NCBI GenBank assembly: GCA_950295325.1
Contig: OX485803.1
Span: 61,643,554-61,707,553 of the forward strand
DNA from: Polytrichum commune
Taxonomy: Eukaryota; Streptophyta; Polytrichopsida; Polytrichales; Polytrichaceae
Reading direction: 5' to 3'
Length of the DNA: 64,000 bases
Within the stretch, counting starts at the first letter, position 1. Each line of letters starts with the position of its first letter. Positions 11,681 through 23,750 of this stretch are shown one piece after another. The translations under genes were made by a program, and so were the position numbers. The notes under the pieces were generated by a model. The model saw only the letters and a program-made list of their open reading frames with translations. It searched no databases and was not told where the DNA came from.

Positions 11681-12665
11681 AGTGCACGAATGGTGTCGTT
11701 CTTAGCAATTTGACGTCAAGATTGTTCTCAATCTCCCTCCAGAATCATCCACCCTTTAACTTCCAAATTACCATTATTAGGACATAAAATCTCTAAGCTT
11801 CTCAAAATGAGGCATACCGAGTTTCAACATGTGTTCTAGAATAGCCTCTAACCCAAGACAAGTGAAATGGGTGTGAAATGGATAACTAACTCCCACCATG
11901 TAGCATTGAATAAATACACAACACATATTCTCTTTATCGTGGATAAAGGTTAAATTGTCCTAGAACCAAAATGTTTGCATATTGCATTATGCATTGCTCA
12001 ATTTTAGCATGAATATCCAATCTACGAGGAGGCTTGATGATGGATTGGATTGTCCTGGAACCAACCTCTCTTACAAATCCTTTAAGGTACCTCAATCATC
12101 TTCTATCTATTGCAAAAGATGATAACAAAAAATTCACCCCCCCCCAAAAAAAAACAAAAAACAAAAAAAACCACATTACTTAGTGAGTAATACATGCTCT
12201 TTGGATCACAAATCAAGGTTATATTATCCTCTACCATAGAATTTAGATCATTTGGCCAAGAGATAACATGTCCTAGTGTAGACACGTCAACGCAAGGCAT
12301 GTAGAGCGGGGCTTCACATATCATCAGTTTGAAGCATATCAACATGTCAAAGTCAGGAAGACTAGTATAGGTTTTTGATGGCACTACATGCATATCATCC
12401 TCCTCCTCTTCACAGTCGGTGTGTCCCTCATTTCTTCCCAATCAATAGTAGCGTAAGCATTGAATTTCCTCTCTCTCCCAAATACGGTTGTTCCTCTATA
12501 TGAAGTCTCCAATTCTTTCAAGGTAGAGTTAACAACCTCTATGCTTGAGAGAAGAATGAACAATAGCATTTTGAACATAGGCCCATGCATTGATGAGAAC
12601 CCCCAGGGTTGGACCTTTCATGCCACGTACAAACTACTAGAGTGTAAAAATGGGTATTAGTTCAA
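11681..12665. other. intergenic, nothing recognised
   Basis: No gene is supported. A C9 then A-rich stretch lies near 12,138-12,170. Two overlapping minus-strand frames (12,103-12,590) contain an acidic stretch but no recognised domain. Confidence 0.5.
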
Positions 12666-13293
12666 GCATTACCCGTACATAGTATACATAAGGGGGAGGC
12701 ATTAGTTTTCTCTAGTGTGTCCATTTAAAAAGGTTATCAAGAATTATGAAGTAAAGGTAAATATACAAAACGGGGTTGTAAGGTTTAGAGAAAAAAAATA
12801 ATAATTAATGTGTTAGTTTCATCCAGTTCACATTTTTAGTCCATTTTTGTCATATGGTGAGTCCTTGATGACTACCATGTCCTTCCTTGTTAGGGTTTGC
12901 ATTTGAGTTCAAGGTTTTTAGATTGGAGCATTTGTCAATTCCCTTGAATTTTTCTCTATAGATTGTGGCTAAGTTAGCGTACTCTTGTCTTTGTTTGTTT
13001 GATACTATTGTTGAGTTACATCCTATGGGCTAAAAGTGTTTAATGGCTTTCTCATTGGAAAGTGAGAGTGCATTGTATGTGTAATAAAGGCCTATTAATT
13101 TCATGATTTATATTTTGTATATATAAAGGAGGAATTTTGTGATCTTAAATTAAAAATCTTGGGATAAATACATGAGTCCATTTTCTAGCCTACCATTACT
13201 ACGTACACGTTTGTTTTTCTCTATAAAAATTTTGTATATTGGGGATCTACTTTCTTAGTGACCCACACACATCATTTAGATTTCCAATTGATG
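12666..13293 (+). repeat. dispersed repeat R-A, copy 1
   Basis: This stretch of about 630 bp matches 48,199-48,833 in the same orientation along its length. Shared blocks include TGTCCATTTAAAAAGG (or TGTACATTTAAAAAGG), TATGAAGTAAAGGTA, GTTTCATCCA, GTAATAAAGGC and CATTTAG(A/G)TTTCCAAT. The right end lies in an open frame, but both copies are riddled with stops. The class is unknown. Confidence 0.65.
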
Positions 13294-14877
13294 GAACACA
13301 TCATGTGTATCCACAAGTAGGATTGTCACATGGAGTGGACTACAAGGTAAAAAATTGCATTGGTCAATGTCAATCAAGAATGTGCACATTGTGTGATGTA
13401 CATAAAAACATTTTTATTTTAATGTTTTGTCCAACTCACATGAGTGCCTATCAATGCCATAGCCTCGTTTAATGCTTGTAGTTGATTCCGTACTTCTTGA
13501 AAGCGATTGTGGTCTTCTAGTTGTTCGATCCCTCTTTGCAAGTTCCTCAAGCCCATATTCACCATCCTTCAAAATGGAGCACATGTGAGTTAGAGTAGCT
13601 TGACATAAATGAGCACAACAAACGAGTCATGTTTGATTGCAAACATAGCAAGTTTGAAGAGGGATTTCATTGCTAACCTCTATCATTTGTAGCATCAATT
13701 GTCCACAAAGGTTTGTTTGGAGCTCGTGTGGATCACCATGTTGCAACATCAATGCCCTCCAACATGTTGTCAATGTGAACGAATGTAGCGTCGAATACAA
13801 GCCAACACGATAGAACTGAAGCGAATACATGTATTGTTTTCAAAGTCAAGAGGATAAAAACACATTAAGATTGTAGAGTCGGGTGGTGCATGTCTCCTTC
13901 GCCGACATGGCTCACACGTACCTAAATATGCCCTTAACGTACCGTAAGTTAAGTAAAGGTAGAGATACCCATATCCCACCACCGAACCTCAAACCCACAC
14001 CTTCTACAGAAATATACACGTGGTATCTAAACGACACCAACCATCTAACATGTAATGACCAAACTGACACCAAAACATGTCGCTAGGGTCAGTCTCCTAT
14101 CAGATTGGTCGTGTCATATACTAGCTACCAATCATAGACTTCTTCCAATCACTATACAACACAATCAAATATACGAAACTCCAGAATGTTCGCGTGTAGT
14201 ACAAAGTGTGTGCGTTTTAAGATGGGTGTTTGTTTGGGTAAACGTGTCTATCTTACCTCAACCATATCGCATCCAAAGCGACAAGGGAGACGGGCGCTGC
14301 AACCTGGCAAAGTCCCAGGGAGCATTATTGGGGGCATCATCTTCTTCCTTCCTTCCTTTCTTCCTTTCTTTCATGCAGCCTCAGCAGCGGCAGCGGCAGT
14401 GGCCCCAGGACACATGACACCTTGCATAATGTCGCCTGCCATAACTAAAAACAACAGCCAAGCCTGAGCAAATGAATCACATGTTGATGGCTGCATTATA
14501 AGATCACGTCTTGGACGAGCACAATTCTCCACTGCATACCTTCGTGCATGGACATTAACATACTATAAGAGCAATATAGTGCTATAGTGCTTATAACATA
14601 GTTAGCTTTACCTATAGTGCCATGCAAAGGAGAAGCCTGCCATGTCATCAACCACACCCCTTTTTATAATGTATACATACATTGGTACCAGTATTAATTA
14701 GCAGGCGGCTGACATGTGGCATGACTGCATCAAACATGCATCCTTCCCACTTGGCCCCAACGGCCGAGGAGAACCAACTACAGTACTCTATCTCCCGCTT
14801 AATTAAGTACACATCCCGGTTAAGTGCGCAATTCTTTTGACAAAAAACACGGTTCACACTTTATTGTTTGAACATGT
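13294..14877. other. intergenic, nothing recognised
   Basis: A short GC-rich patch near 14,280-14,420 follows a CTTCCTTC run and contains CAG/CGG triplets, but no splice-bounded exon or family match is seen. No gene is supported. Confidence 0.45.
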
Positions 14878-15320
14878 CATGCAGAGTCATGTTCTGCAAA
14901 TGCATGAATTTTTTTACGCTTGACATTCAGTGTCAGTTTGTTAACGTTTCGTTGAAACATCTCAAACGTCTCAAACGATCGTTGGAGTTCATCATATGTT
15001 TGTCGAGCTTCCGTTTGGTCGTCGATGTCGAGGACAGTGTTCTGTAGAGTTTCAAAGCCTTTGAAGTCTGTAGCACTTTTGGATTCAGCAAATGTCTTGA
15101 TAGGCTTTTGCAACATAATAAATATTAATTTTTGTTTTATGTTCTCCCGATTGTCTTAGACTTTTTGGATGGCGCCTTCACTGACTTCATACTCCCGCCC
15201 GAGCGCCTGCTTGCTCGGCACGTTCAGCTTGCTCAACTTTACAATGAATTCACATCGCTAGGCTTCGGTCAAGCGGGTTGCCTTAGGTTTCATCCGTTTC
15301 CTATTGCGTATCATCGAACC
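14878..15320 (-). pseudogene. decayed pogo/Tigger-like transposase fragment
   Basis: On the minus strand a Lys/Arg-rich start (RKRMKPKATRLTEA) leads into RCEFIVKLSKLNVPSKQALG and REYEVSEGAIQKV. This has the spacing of the psq/CENP-B-type helix-turn-helix at the N terminus of pogo/Tigger transposases. A second open part (minus strand, 15,116-14,877) ends in FEMFQRNVNKLTLNVKRKKI and a stop, and looks like a transposase C terminus. The DDE core is absent, so the element is internally deleted. Two in-frame stops interrupt the N-terminal part. The superfamily call rests on the helix-turn-helix pattern. Confidence 0.5.
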
Positions 15321-15424
15321 AGAGGGTCCTAAAAGTGATATGAGTAAAGTACGCACCTACCAACTAAGTCCACACCAATAGCTCAGGTTCAAAGTGTGTA
15401 CGTAAGTGGGAGATTATTGTACTT

Positions 15425-15635
15425 AGTTACAGATGAACCGGTTGAGTTCGAGAAATAACCGGTTGAAGTTCAAAACTTCAAGGAAAATCACCCACCACTT
15501 TAGAGGAATCTACGTACAGAATATGCCTCAACCTAGTAAAGAAAAACCAAAAGATCACGACATGTAACCGCTTGGACTTGGAAACACTAGGTTTCTTTTT
15601 TTACTGGCTATGCCCAAAAATCTCCCCAAGACACT
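15425..15635 (-). repeat. dispersed repeat R-C copy
   Basis: The reverse complement contains GTGTTTCCAAGTCCAAGCGG, TTGAACTTCAACCGGTTATT and CGAACTCAACCGGTTCATCT, the full order of the R-C unit. The left limit is set by the match to the copy at 63.2 kb. Confidence 0.6.
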
Positions 15636-16599
15636 GCTTTGCCCAATTATCAAATCTCACAACCGAATGTTTGAGTCCCCAACTCCACCAAGATGAACAT
15701 TTCTAGTTTGGTTACTTGTCTTAATCGAACACCTATGTTTGAGTGGTGTGTGATTTTGTGTGGCCTCGAGAGGTGCATTCATTGTTAGAACCAAGGATCA
15801 TGTGCGTGCATGATTGTGAAAATTAATACCCCTATATACAAGATAACCCTCCCTCCCCCCTCCCCACCCTCCTAAAAATTATATACATACAAATATGTAG
15901 CTAGGAAATTCCTTCAAATACATACACAAGTGAAACACAAATAGTAATATAGACCCAAATCATATGTATATGCCGAAGAGTTCATGTGGAAAACATGGCT
16001 AAAATACTCGTAGCAAGACGTATTTATTTATCATGAATGAAATCATGAAACACTCGTTCATCCAATGGATGTTACTCACACAATTTTTTTTTACAATACA
16101 AGTTATTGTAGCCAATGCAACGATGGTATCTAACTCTATCATCAAATGATATGTCAAATCATAAGTCAACATAGACCCATTCTTATTTTGATACCAACAT
16201 GACCCTATTTCCATGTTGAAAGGCCAGTCCAAGAAGTCAATTATTTGTTGATACTCAATCCACCTATTGCCAATTTTGCAGTGCATCCTATAAACCCTTT
16301 TCAAATATCAAGTCTTGATGGTCAATGTTTTGGCCTATTTTTTATTTTTTATTTTTTAAATCCCCCCCCCCCACCCCCCCCCCCCCACTTTACTTCACTT
16401 GTTCAACTATTGCTTGAGAGACAAACGCACCATGACATCCCAATTTTAATGACTAATCATTATTCGTAGCTCTCATGAATATCAAGTTATACATTAGTGC
16501 CACAGTGAAGGTTCTTCGACTTATCAAGTGGTCATAATATTACGTCCCTGCAATCATTTTCAACACTAAGCCTAGAATAGCTACCATATTTTTAGCATT
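15636..16599. other. intergenic with poly-C tracts
   Basis: C11 (16,362-16,372) and C13 (16,374-16,386) are separated by one A. No gene is supported. Confidence 0.55.
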
Positions 16600-16745
16600 T
16601 AGTCCCATCTCTTTTAACACATGTATTTTAGGTGTTCGTTCTAAGATTCAGACCTAACCACATAGCGCTCAACAATAGGTGTCCAAATTATTGCTATGTT
16701 TTATTTAGGCATGTCTACCTTAAGGTAGATGGTGCTAACATCATC
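16600..16745 (-). repeat. dispersed repeat R1 copy
   Basis: The reverse complement carries GGTAGACATGCCTAAATAAA, ATAGCAATAATTTGGACACC and a TATGTGGTTAGGTCTGAATC-like block, as at 2.1 and 49.4 kb. Confidence 0.55.
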
Positions 16746-17892
16746 GCTTTGAGTGTTGAGTGTATATTATGTTATAAGATTGATAACATTCTAGATGCTT
16801 CTTGTTAGAATACTAAGAGGGGATTCCAATGCACCAAAGTATGTCTTATCAGTTGCGCTTTGTATAAAGATGTTATAAAGGTTCAAAGTTTTGTTGGTGG
16901 ATGGCACAAAACCAACATGAGAGCTAAATGTTAAGGCGGTCAACGTTCTCAAAGTCAATCAATCAATCAATCAATAATATATATAGTGCAAGATTTTAGG
17001 GTGTTGATTTTGGATGTGGTGGTAGTGGTTTTAGCATGCTCTTTATTTTATGTTTAATTTAATGTGACCCACACTACTCATCATCATCTTACATAAATGA
17101 TCTTACAATCACTAGGTGACAACCAAAGAAGGGAGCACATGACGCTCGTTACTACAAGACAAACCATGGTGCATCAATTTTTATGCCACACAAAATCATA
17201 TATGTATTGTAAATGTATGCCTCGCCTCAGGCTTGCCTCTTACACATTTAAGTATTTGATATTGAATTTGAGCAACCTTATGCAAAAATCTCATCAATAA
17301 ATGATCATGCTTTCAATTTACATGTAGATTGGTTAAATGATATACAAGCCTCAATGTAGAGCATACTTGATGGCAAGACATGATGCCATCAAGATTATTT
17401 GCATTACACCAAATATTTGTGGCAGCCATGTAAGTTGAGAGTGAGAAGGTTGGGAGCCTTGTCCAACTCGGATTTTGTCCATTTGTTTAAAAGTGATTAA
17501 ACCCTGAATATCTAAAACTTTGAGTATATCTAAGGAGATTAAGTTAGTATGAATCAACCATACACCTATAGGGGTTGAGTTGTCATAAAAATCCCTAATA
17601 AGGTTGCTACAAATCCTGAGCTGAGGAGAAGGAAGGAGGCTATTTGACACCTTTAGTTTCATAACACCTACCCAAGAGGTAATAGTATAGACATGGCAAT
17701 TTTCTACCCCCTTATAGGTTAGTTATTGATTCATACCAATGTAAGCTCACTAGCTACTTTGGGTCTCTAATCTTGATTCAAATGGTAATTTGGTTTAAAG
17801 TAGAAATCATTGGTGTCTACAATGGAAGTCAATATTTCCACCCTTCCTCTCCCCTGATTCACCCTTATGAACATTCACCCCTTTTTGAGACT
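16746..17892. other. intergenic, nothing recognised
   Basis: A (CAAT)n run lies near 16,958-16,976. A phrase like TGGTTTTAGCATGCTCT near 17,027 echoes one at about 3260. No gene is supported. Confidence 0.5.
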
Positions 17893-18125
17893 TCAGGAAG
17901 GCTAAGGTAGACGTGCCTAATTCCAACATATCAATAATCTAGACAACTATATTTGAATGGTAATTAGGTGTGGGTCTAAGAACTGACACCAAAAAGACAC
18001 CTGTGCAAAAGAGATCGAACTAAGTGCATAAACTATGTTAAGCACTCTAAGCTCAATAGTCAACATGATTGGGGAAACATACATGTCCACTTAGCATGAG
18101 AATCTTCACTTCAATAATGAATAAG
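17893..18125 (+). repeat. dispersed repeat R1 copy
   Basis: GGTAGACGTGCCTAATTCCA, an ACACCAAAAAGACACCTGTG block and GAATCTTCACTT..AATGAATAAGATATTCATA match the copy at 49.36-49.60 kb over more than 200 bp. Confidence 0.6.
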
Positions 18126-18277
18126 ATATTCATAGTGAGCTCCCAAATTCGTATGAGGCAAATGGTTGTGGGCACGATATGGGCTTGCTAATCACCTCAC
18201 ACTTATATTCTTGTGCTCCATATCCTACGAGAAGTGGTACAAAGCGAAAAACATTTATCTAAGACATGTCAACCTTA

Positions 18278-18596
18278 TGGCCACTTCCCACACAAGCCAA
18301 AGGCCCCGACCATGTGATTGTGAGGACCCATGATTCTCACCCAAACATTGTATCATTAATATTGTTTGCCATATAATCTACATGAGGCCTACCTCTTAGA
18401 GGTGGATATTGATTCTAGTAGACCATGAAACCTTATTCATAGTATAATATGTAGGGAATCCATGTAGACTTTTCATCCATGATAATTTTCTTTGGGCTCT
18501 TAGGCCTTCACCTTCTAGTGTGAAGTGATCTTGGACGGTCTCGGCCTTCTAGACCAATGAGATATTAGAATCAATGGTCATGACCCTTGAATCTCA
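18278..18596 (+). mobile_element. Harbinger-like MITE H1, truncated copy
   Basis: It starts TGGCCACTTCCCACACAAGC after a TTA (18,275-18,277) and follows the H1 interior in diverged form. It stops where its own right terminal repeat should begin, exactly at the start of the inverted copy at 18,597. It is more diverged than the other copies. Confidence 0.65.
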
Positions 18597-19088
18597 AGGC
18601 CACTTCACACACGAGACTAAGAGCCCGTGACCATTACACTTCAAGCACTCCCATTGGTGGAAAAGGCAAAGCCGGTCCAAGTTCGCTTCACATTACGCTT
18701 GAGGGATTAACAGAGTATGTGAATGCAAGATGGATGTAAATTCTACATGGATTCCTACATGGCATCGAATGGATCGTATTCCATGGTCCCTTGGAATATT
18801 TTCAAATACCACTTCTTGAAGGTAGGCCTAACACAAAACCGGGAGACCATGACACTCCGAATGCTCACAATTCCATTTTCTCATGTGTGAGGACCCACAC
18901 GAATAAAAATTCATTGAAATAGCATTTGATTGAATGCCCGTCACATAGGACTTCAAACTACACCTGAGGGTCTGTGACCACACTACATGGCTTTGGAGGT
19001 GTGTTGGGATGACGGCCTTTGGACATTTTCTTTTGGGCTCTCACAATTTCATGGTCATGGCTCTTGGCTCGTGTGTGGAGTGGCGGCC
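18597..19088 (-). mobile_element. Harbinger-like MITE, family H1, inverted copy
   Basis: It begins AGGCCACTTCACACACGAG and ends CTCGTGTGTGGAGTGGCGGC, so both terminal repeats are present but mutated. The interior is the reverse complement of the copies at 9.35, 35.5 and 44.4 kb. The target duplication is not clean (TCA on the left). It abuts the truncated copy on its left. Confidence 0.75.
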
Positions 19089-22000
19089 ACTCTTCGGGGA
19101 GAACCGACGGCTAGTTCATTATCAGCCGATGGATTTCCCCTCATGGCCGGTCCAAATTTCCAACCATCGGATGGCAATCCGACTGTAATTTCAATCCTTC
19201 GGCGATTAGCCGATGAACCAGAAAATGTCCCGGAAATGTAGCCTATTCTTCTTGTGAGTTTCTAGATTTCAACCGGAAGCATCCAGAGCGCTATTTGTCT
19301 AGGGCATCTGATGATGCACTTGAGGAAGTACCCTAAACCTTAAACTTTTTGAATTATGCAACCTTTCCATGATCAAATCCAATTGCTTCTATGAAGAATT
19401 GGGGGACCCTTGGCCTTCAAGCAGTGAAGGCATTGCTAGGTTCAATTTCTGCCAAGGATATTAACTCTTCAAATTCAAAGTTTTGAACATGCCTTTCTTT
19501 TCACTTATTCAAGATTATGTACTAAGAAATGATTTCTAATAACTTTTCATACATATTTTAAACAAGTAGTGCTGATATGAATTCCATTTAGTCGGATATT
19601 GGCCAATGAAAATATGAAAATATAGGCAATTGGCTGATTGATTTTACAAAAGACCGGCTCTTGCCGATGTAAATTGGAAAAAATCCGACCCTTCGTAGCA
19701 ACTACCGGCAATTAGCCACTAAGGCTTCAAAACTTCCCGAACTCTGGAGTGGCCCTTGGTACTGGAGATTCAGTACTAGAGATAGTAATTTCTGGCTCAA
19801 TGCTTTTCTATAAAAGCAAACCTCTGTGTGTGTGTGTGTGTGTATATATATAGCACACACTTACATGACTTTTTCAATGCCATTTTACAAGATGATAATA
19901 TAAGGAGGCCCAAGAACATGGTCGGAATATATTCAATAGAAGCATCTTATTTGGGCGCTCAAAAGTGAGTCCCCTAAATCATTTGCTTGAAGCCGGGACC
20001 ACTTCTCTATTGCCATGGTGACCACAAATCACTACAAACAAATTCCACCGGGCAAATTTCAAAGATAGCGGTTCAAGTCGGCGGCGTTGACATAAATTAT
20101 CATGTTGTGCAATAAACTTCATAATAAGAAACTTCTTAGAACTAAAGAAGTAATAACAACAACGTTGCAGTTGCATCAATGAGCTTGATGACAAGTTGGT
20201 GACAAGGCTTAATAAGTTAGTATTGTCAAAAGGTCTCGAGTTCAAAACTTTGTTGGGGGGGTATCATTCTCATATTGATGATTATATTCAATCTCATCTC
20301 TTTGGGACCTTTTGTGTATTGATGTACAAATGATTAAATTATGGTTGCTCTTTCTTTTTGGCATGAGTCAACCATGTGTGTTTTATAACTATCTACACTT
20401 CCCATAACAATATGGTGAACCTCCATAGATACCCTTCACTTAATATTGAGATTTGTGTGAGCATATGTTTGCTTCATGTGTTGTTTTGAAGGCAAGTTGC
20501 AAACCGAAAGTTGTGTTCTAGTTGACTGATTTATCACATCTATATAATTTACTTGGTAGCCGACATATAGAAAAAGTTAAGAAAGAAGTAGGCATGTCTT
20601 TATAGATTGGATTTTTCCCCTTAGAATTCTTTGAGGCTTCCGACCAACACTTCACATAAAATGAAATTCACTAGCATTATTATATTATTATATTATCAAG
20701 GCACTTGATTTCTTTTGTAATTTGTTGCCACATCATGATTTAAACATGAGCTACGTATAATGTGTTGTGTGTTCAAATTTGATTACTAGCCATTTTTGGG
20801 CGAAGTTTCTTCATATTCATATATCTTGTGTCAAACCACTCATTGAAGCATAAGTTGTCAATTGAGAGTGAGAATACTACATTTGGAAGTTAGAAAAACT
20901 CACTCTTAAGTATTGAAATTCAAGAACTTTAGCTTTCTCTCTGTATCAACATGAAATATGCTATGTATAAGAGGCCTAAGAAATAAAAATCCACCATTGC
21001 AAATGAGAATAATAGTTTTAGCATCAAGGCGTTGGACCTCATTAAAGGCTTCAATAGCATTACAATGCATGTGTAGAAAGAGAGACAATCGTTATGGAAG
21101 TCTTAGCCTTCACATGGTTGGAGGAAGCATTCTATTTTGCATAGAGGTTATGTGTCTTCCAATCAATGTATGCTCTTGAGGGATGTTTCCATGTGTTGGT
21201 CAAGTTGGTGAAAATCACTAAATAACAAAACGATTACCCCCTCATACACATAAAAGTGTGCTTAATATGGAGAAAGAAAATTGTTGAGAGGCCTAATTAT
21301 AGGTGAGGGTTGAAGTTTAAAGAGAGGAGCTGACCGCCTTTCTGTTTTAGAAGCTGAAGTTACTTTTATTTGAGTAGAAACTAAATGATCTACAGAAATA
21401 GATTGGTGTGAATATAGATTGTCATGTTCTACATGGGATTTTATTTCAAGTTTTAAAATTTTGTGGAGCTAACATGTTTTAGGATTTGTGCCTTCTCCAA
21501 CGATGTCATGTTTTTCTAATGCAGGTTCTTATTATAAACATGGAGTCATAAAGCTCAACAAATTCACTCATGTGACATTCAAGAATGAACAAGTGGGCCA
21601 CATGTTGGTTTTGCATGTTTGACAACAATACAAATCTACTATATGATATGTTGAAATCCCTACTCAACATGAATTGCTCAGCAAAAGAAAAATGGTTAAG
21701 AGAACCCATCCAAAACTTTGTTGACATTGGTGAAGTCTAATTTCTTTTGCCAAAATAGCTCGCACATGGAAGTGTGCCCTTTGGCCATCCAAAGTCTTGC
21801 CAATGATTGTGCAATGCTTTTGCATACAATGCACATATACGAATAAGTTAAAGGAAAATGAAAATCAAGTTGACCATCAAACATACAAAAGGAAACATGT
21901 CACCATTGTAAAACTTTGTACTATAGAGTATGCTTTTGGAATGATATATAAAGTTACTCACTCAATCAATCATCTACACTCATAACAAACTATCGTGTCA

Positions 22001-22299
22001 TATGCCAATGAGCACATTATTCCCTCCCCCCACCTTGGTCCAAATTTTGATGTTCTTGCAATGGCCACTTTGCATGATAAACATGCTCTAGCAAAGGCCT
22101 CCTTTATGACAAAGACATTGCCACTACAAGCATGTGAGACGTGGACAACACGTCACGTGCAACTATTTTGGCTTTTTACAAATCTTCTACAATGGTAGAT
22201 TCACAAATATTTCAATGACACAAGGCAATTTCCATTGATTCTAGTTGTGTTACCCAAGTTTCATACAGTTGTAGTGGGAGTCAATGTTTGAGAATAATT
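19089..22299. other. intergenic, nothing recognised
   Basis: A GT/TA microsatellite lies at about 19,825-19,851. At 19,085-19,758 the ends GGCCACTC and GAGTGGCC face each other, but no further symmetry is convincing. Minus-strand open stretches at 21.5-21.9 kb have no family I recognise. No gene is supported. Confidence 0.45.
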
Positions 22300-22375
22300 T
22301 GGACGAAATTTGTCGAGATCCAAGTGTTTTCAAGTCCAACTAGCTACATGATGGTATCCAGGGGATTTGTTTATT
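22300..22375 (+). repeat. dispersed repeat R-C fragment
   Basis: TCGAGATCCAAGTGTTTTCA then AGTCCAACTAGCTACATG matches the first part of the R-C unit. Confidence 0.45.
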
Positions 22376-22703
22376 TATTTTATGTTAGAATAGAGAGCCC
22401 TCTATGGTACCCTAGTTGCTTGCCTTGTTACATGGGACATGCTTGTGAAGTTTGCAAGTATTGACTAACTCTCAAAACCAAGTTAGTGACTCACTGCATC
22501 AATTTTCACACACAATGCAAACCAAATCAAAACAAGAACATGCAAACTTTCACTTGTGTAAGTTAATAGTCATAGTCTAGTACATCATATCCAAAGTCTC
22601 ATGTTTATTGAGAAACTACACATGAAGAAACAATGATATGAAGATAACTATATACATTGACTCAATTTTATAACTTACATCTACCTATAGATCAATAATT
22701 TGT
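22376..22703. other. intergenic, may hold the Tc1 3' flank
   Basis: No gene is seen. It lies on the C-terminal side of the Tc1-like transposase and may include its non-coding end, but I could not match it to a terminal repeat on the other side. Confidence 0.4.
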
Positions 22704-23750
22704 CTACCCTCCTTTAGAAGCTAAAATATCTTGGATACGATTGTGCATGCTATGATAGAACTTTGGACGTTGCTTAGGAGTGATGGAATGGAAAGAAGTT
22801 TGTGCACGCTCCCGCAATTGAAGCATTCCTTTGGCTAGTGTTGGACACTTCTTTAATTTCCATCTCCCTAGTGCCCACACATGCTCGATTGGATTAAGGT
22901 TAGTTGATTGAGGAGGCCAAGTAAGTGCATCAAATTTTGCATTGGCAACCACTGCTTAACTAATTTTGTAATATATTTAGGATCATTATCATGTTGAAAC
23001 ATGACACAAGAAAGGTTGAAATGATACCATTTAATTATCCTCATGACCCCATCTTGAAGAATGCTAACATATAGAGCTTGTGTCATCTTCCCCTCTATCT
23101 TGCACATGTAATCCATGCCATGGGAAGTCATATAACCCCGCACAAAAATTGTATCAACTCCATGTTCAAGTGTTTGATTCACATAATGAGCTTGTAATTG
23201 AGGTTCTCCATCCCTCACCCAACACCAAGTGCGATCATTAGATTGAAATCGATTGATCTTAGTCTCATCACTAAAAATCACCCTATATTAATCACGAATA
23301 GTTCAATCTTGATGACGTTGAGCAAATTCCAACTTGCAACACACATTCTTGGTTGTGAGTAATGGATTTTTTTTGCTTCTCTAATGACCCAAGACATGCT
23401 TCATGAAGTGCATGCCTCACTGTGTTGGTGCTCACTGCTCACTACCACATTCGAGTGCTCACTCAAAGCATTCCTCGTGCTTATAGCATTATCTAGCCCC
23501 ACCAATTGTGATGGCTCTTACACACGCTCGTCATTGAGTAGGGGTGATGTTTTTTGTGCGCCCTCCGTTTGAAGGCTCCATATGAGGAACACACCCTTTA
23601 CAAGTCCCAGAATTTGTAGATTGAGAGATACCCAACAATTTTGACACTTCATGTGTGCTATGTCCATGCTACAATAGGGCTATAGCATTCAACCTCTTCC
23701 TCTGGTCATGCTCTCATGGGCAAAGAAAACCTTCATAGATGTAAGAGAAA
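22704..23750 (-). pseudogene. Tc1-like (DD34E) transposase, decayed
   Basis: Read on the minus strand, the parts appear in the order of a Tc1 transposase. First is a helix-turn-helix (RLNAIALL, HEVSKLLGISQST, about 23,600-23,720), then a second one near SVRNALSEHSNVVV-like sequence. Next come KLEFAQRHQD and IFSDETKINRFQSNDRTWCW (first Asp), QHDNDPKY (second Asp), and TWPPQSTNLNPIEHVWALGR with the catalytic Glu. The second Asp to Glu spacing is about 34, hence DD34E. The gene is broken by several in-frame stops (two where Trp is expected, just before IFSDET) and at least two frame changes. No intact copy or clear terminal repeats are in the window. Tc1-like DD34E elements are typical of animals and fungi, so a plant copy is notable. 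Confidence 0.85.

Noticed and set aside
11339-11713. 124-codon + strand frame ending in a Cys-Val run
   Set aside because: The tail is translation of the (TG)n microsatellite, and the rest overlaps dispersed repeat R-E.
19085-19758. Possible element bounded by GGCCACTC and GAGTGGCC
   Set aside because: Only eight terminal bases match, no target duplication is seen, and the left end overlaps the edge of the inverted H1 copy.
20180-20270. Possible SINE with box-B-like GAGTTCAAAACT
   Set aside because: The box match is weak and there is no A-rich tail or flanking duplication.
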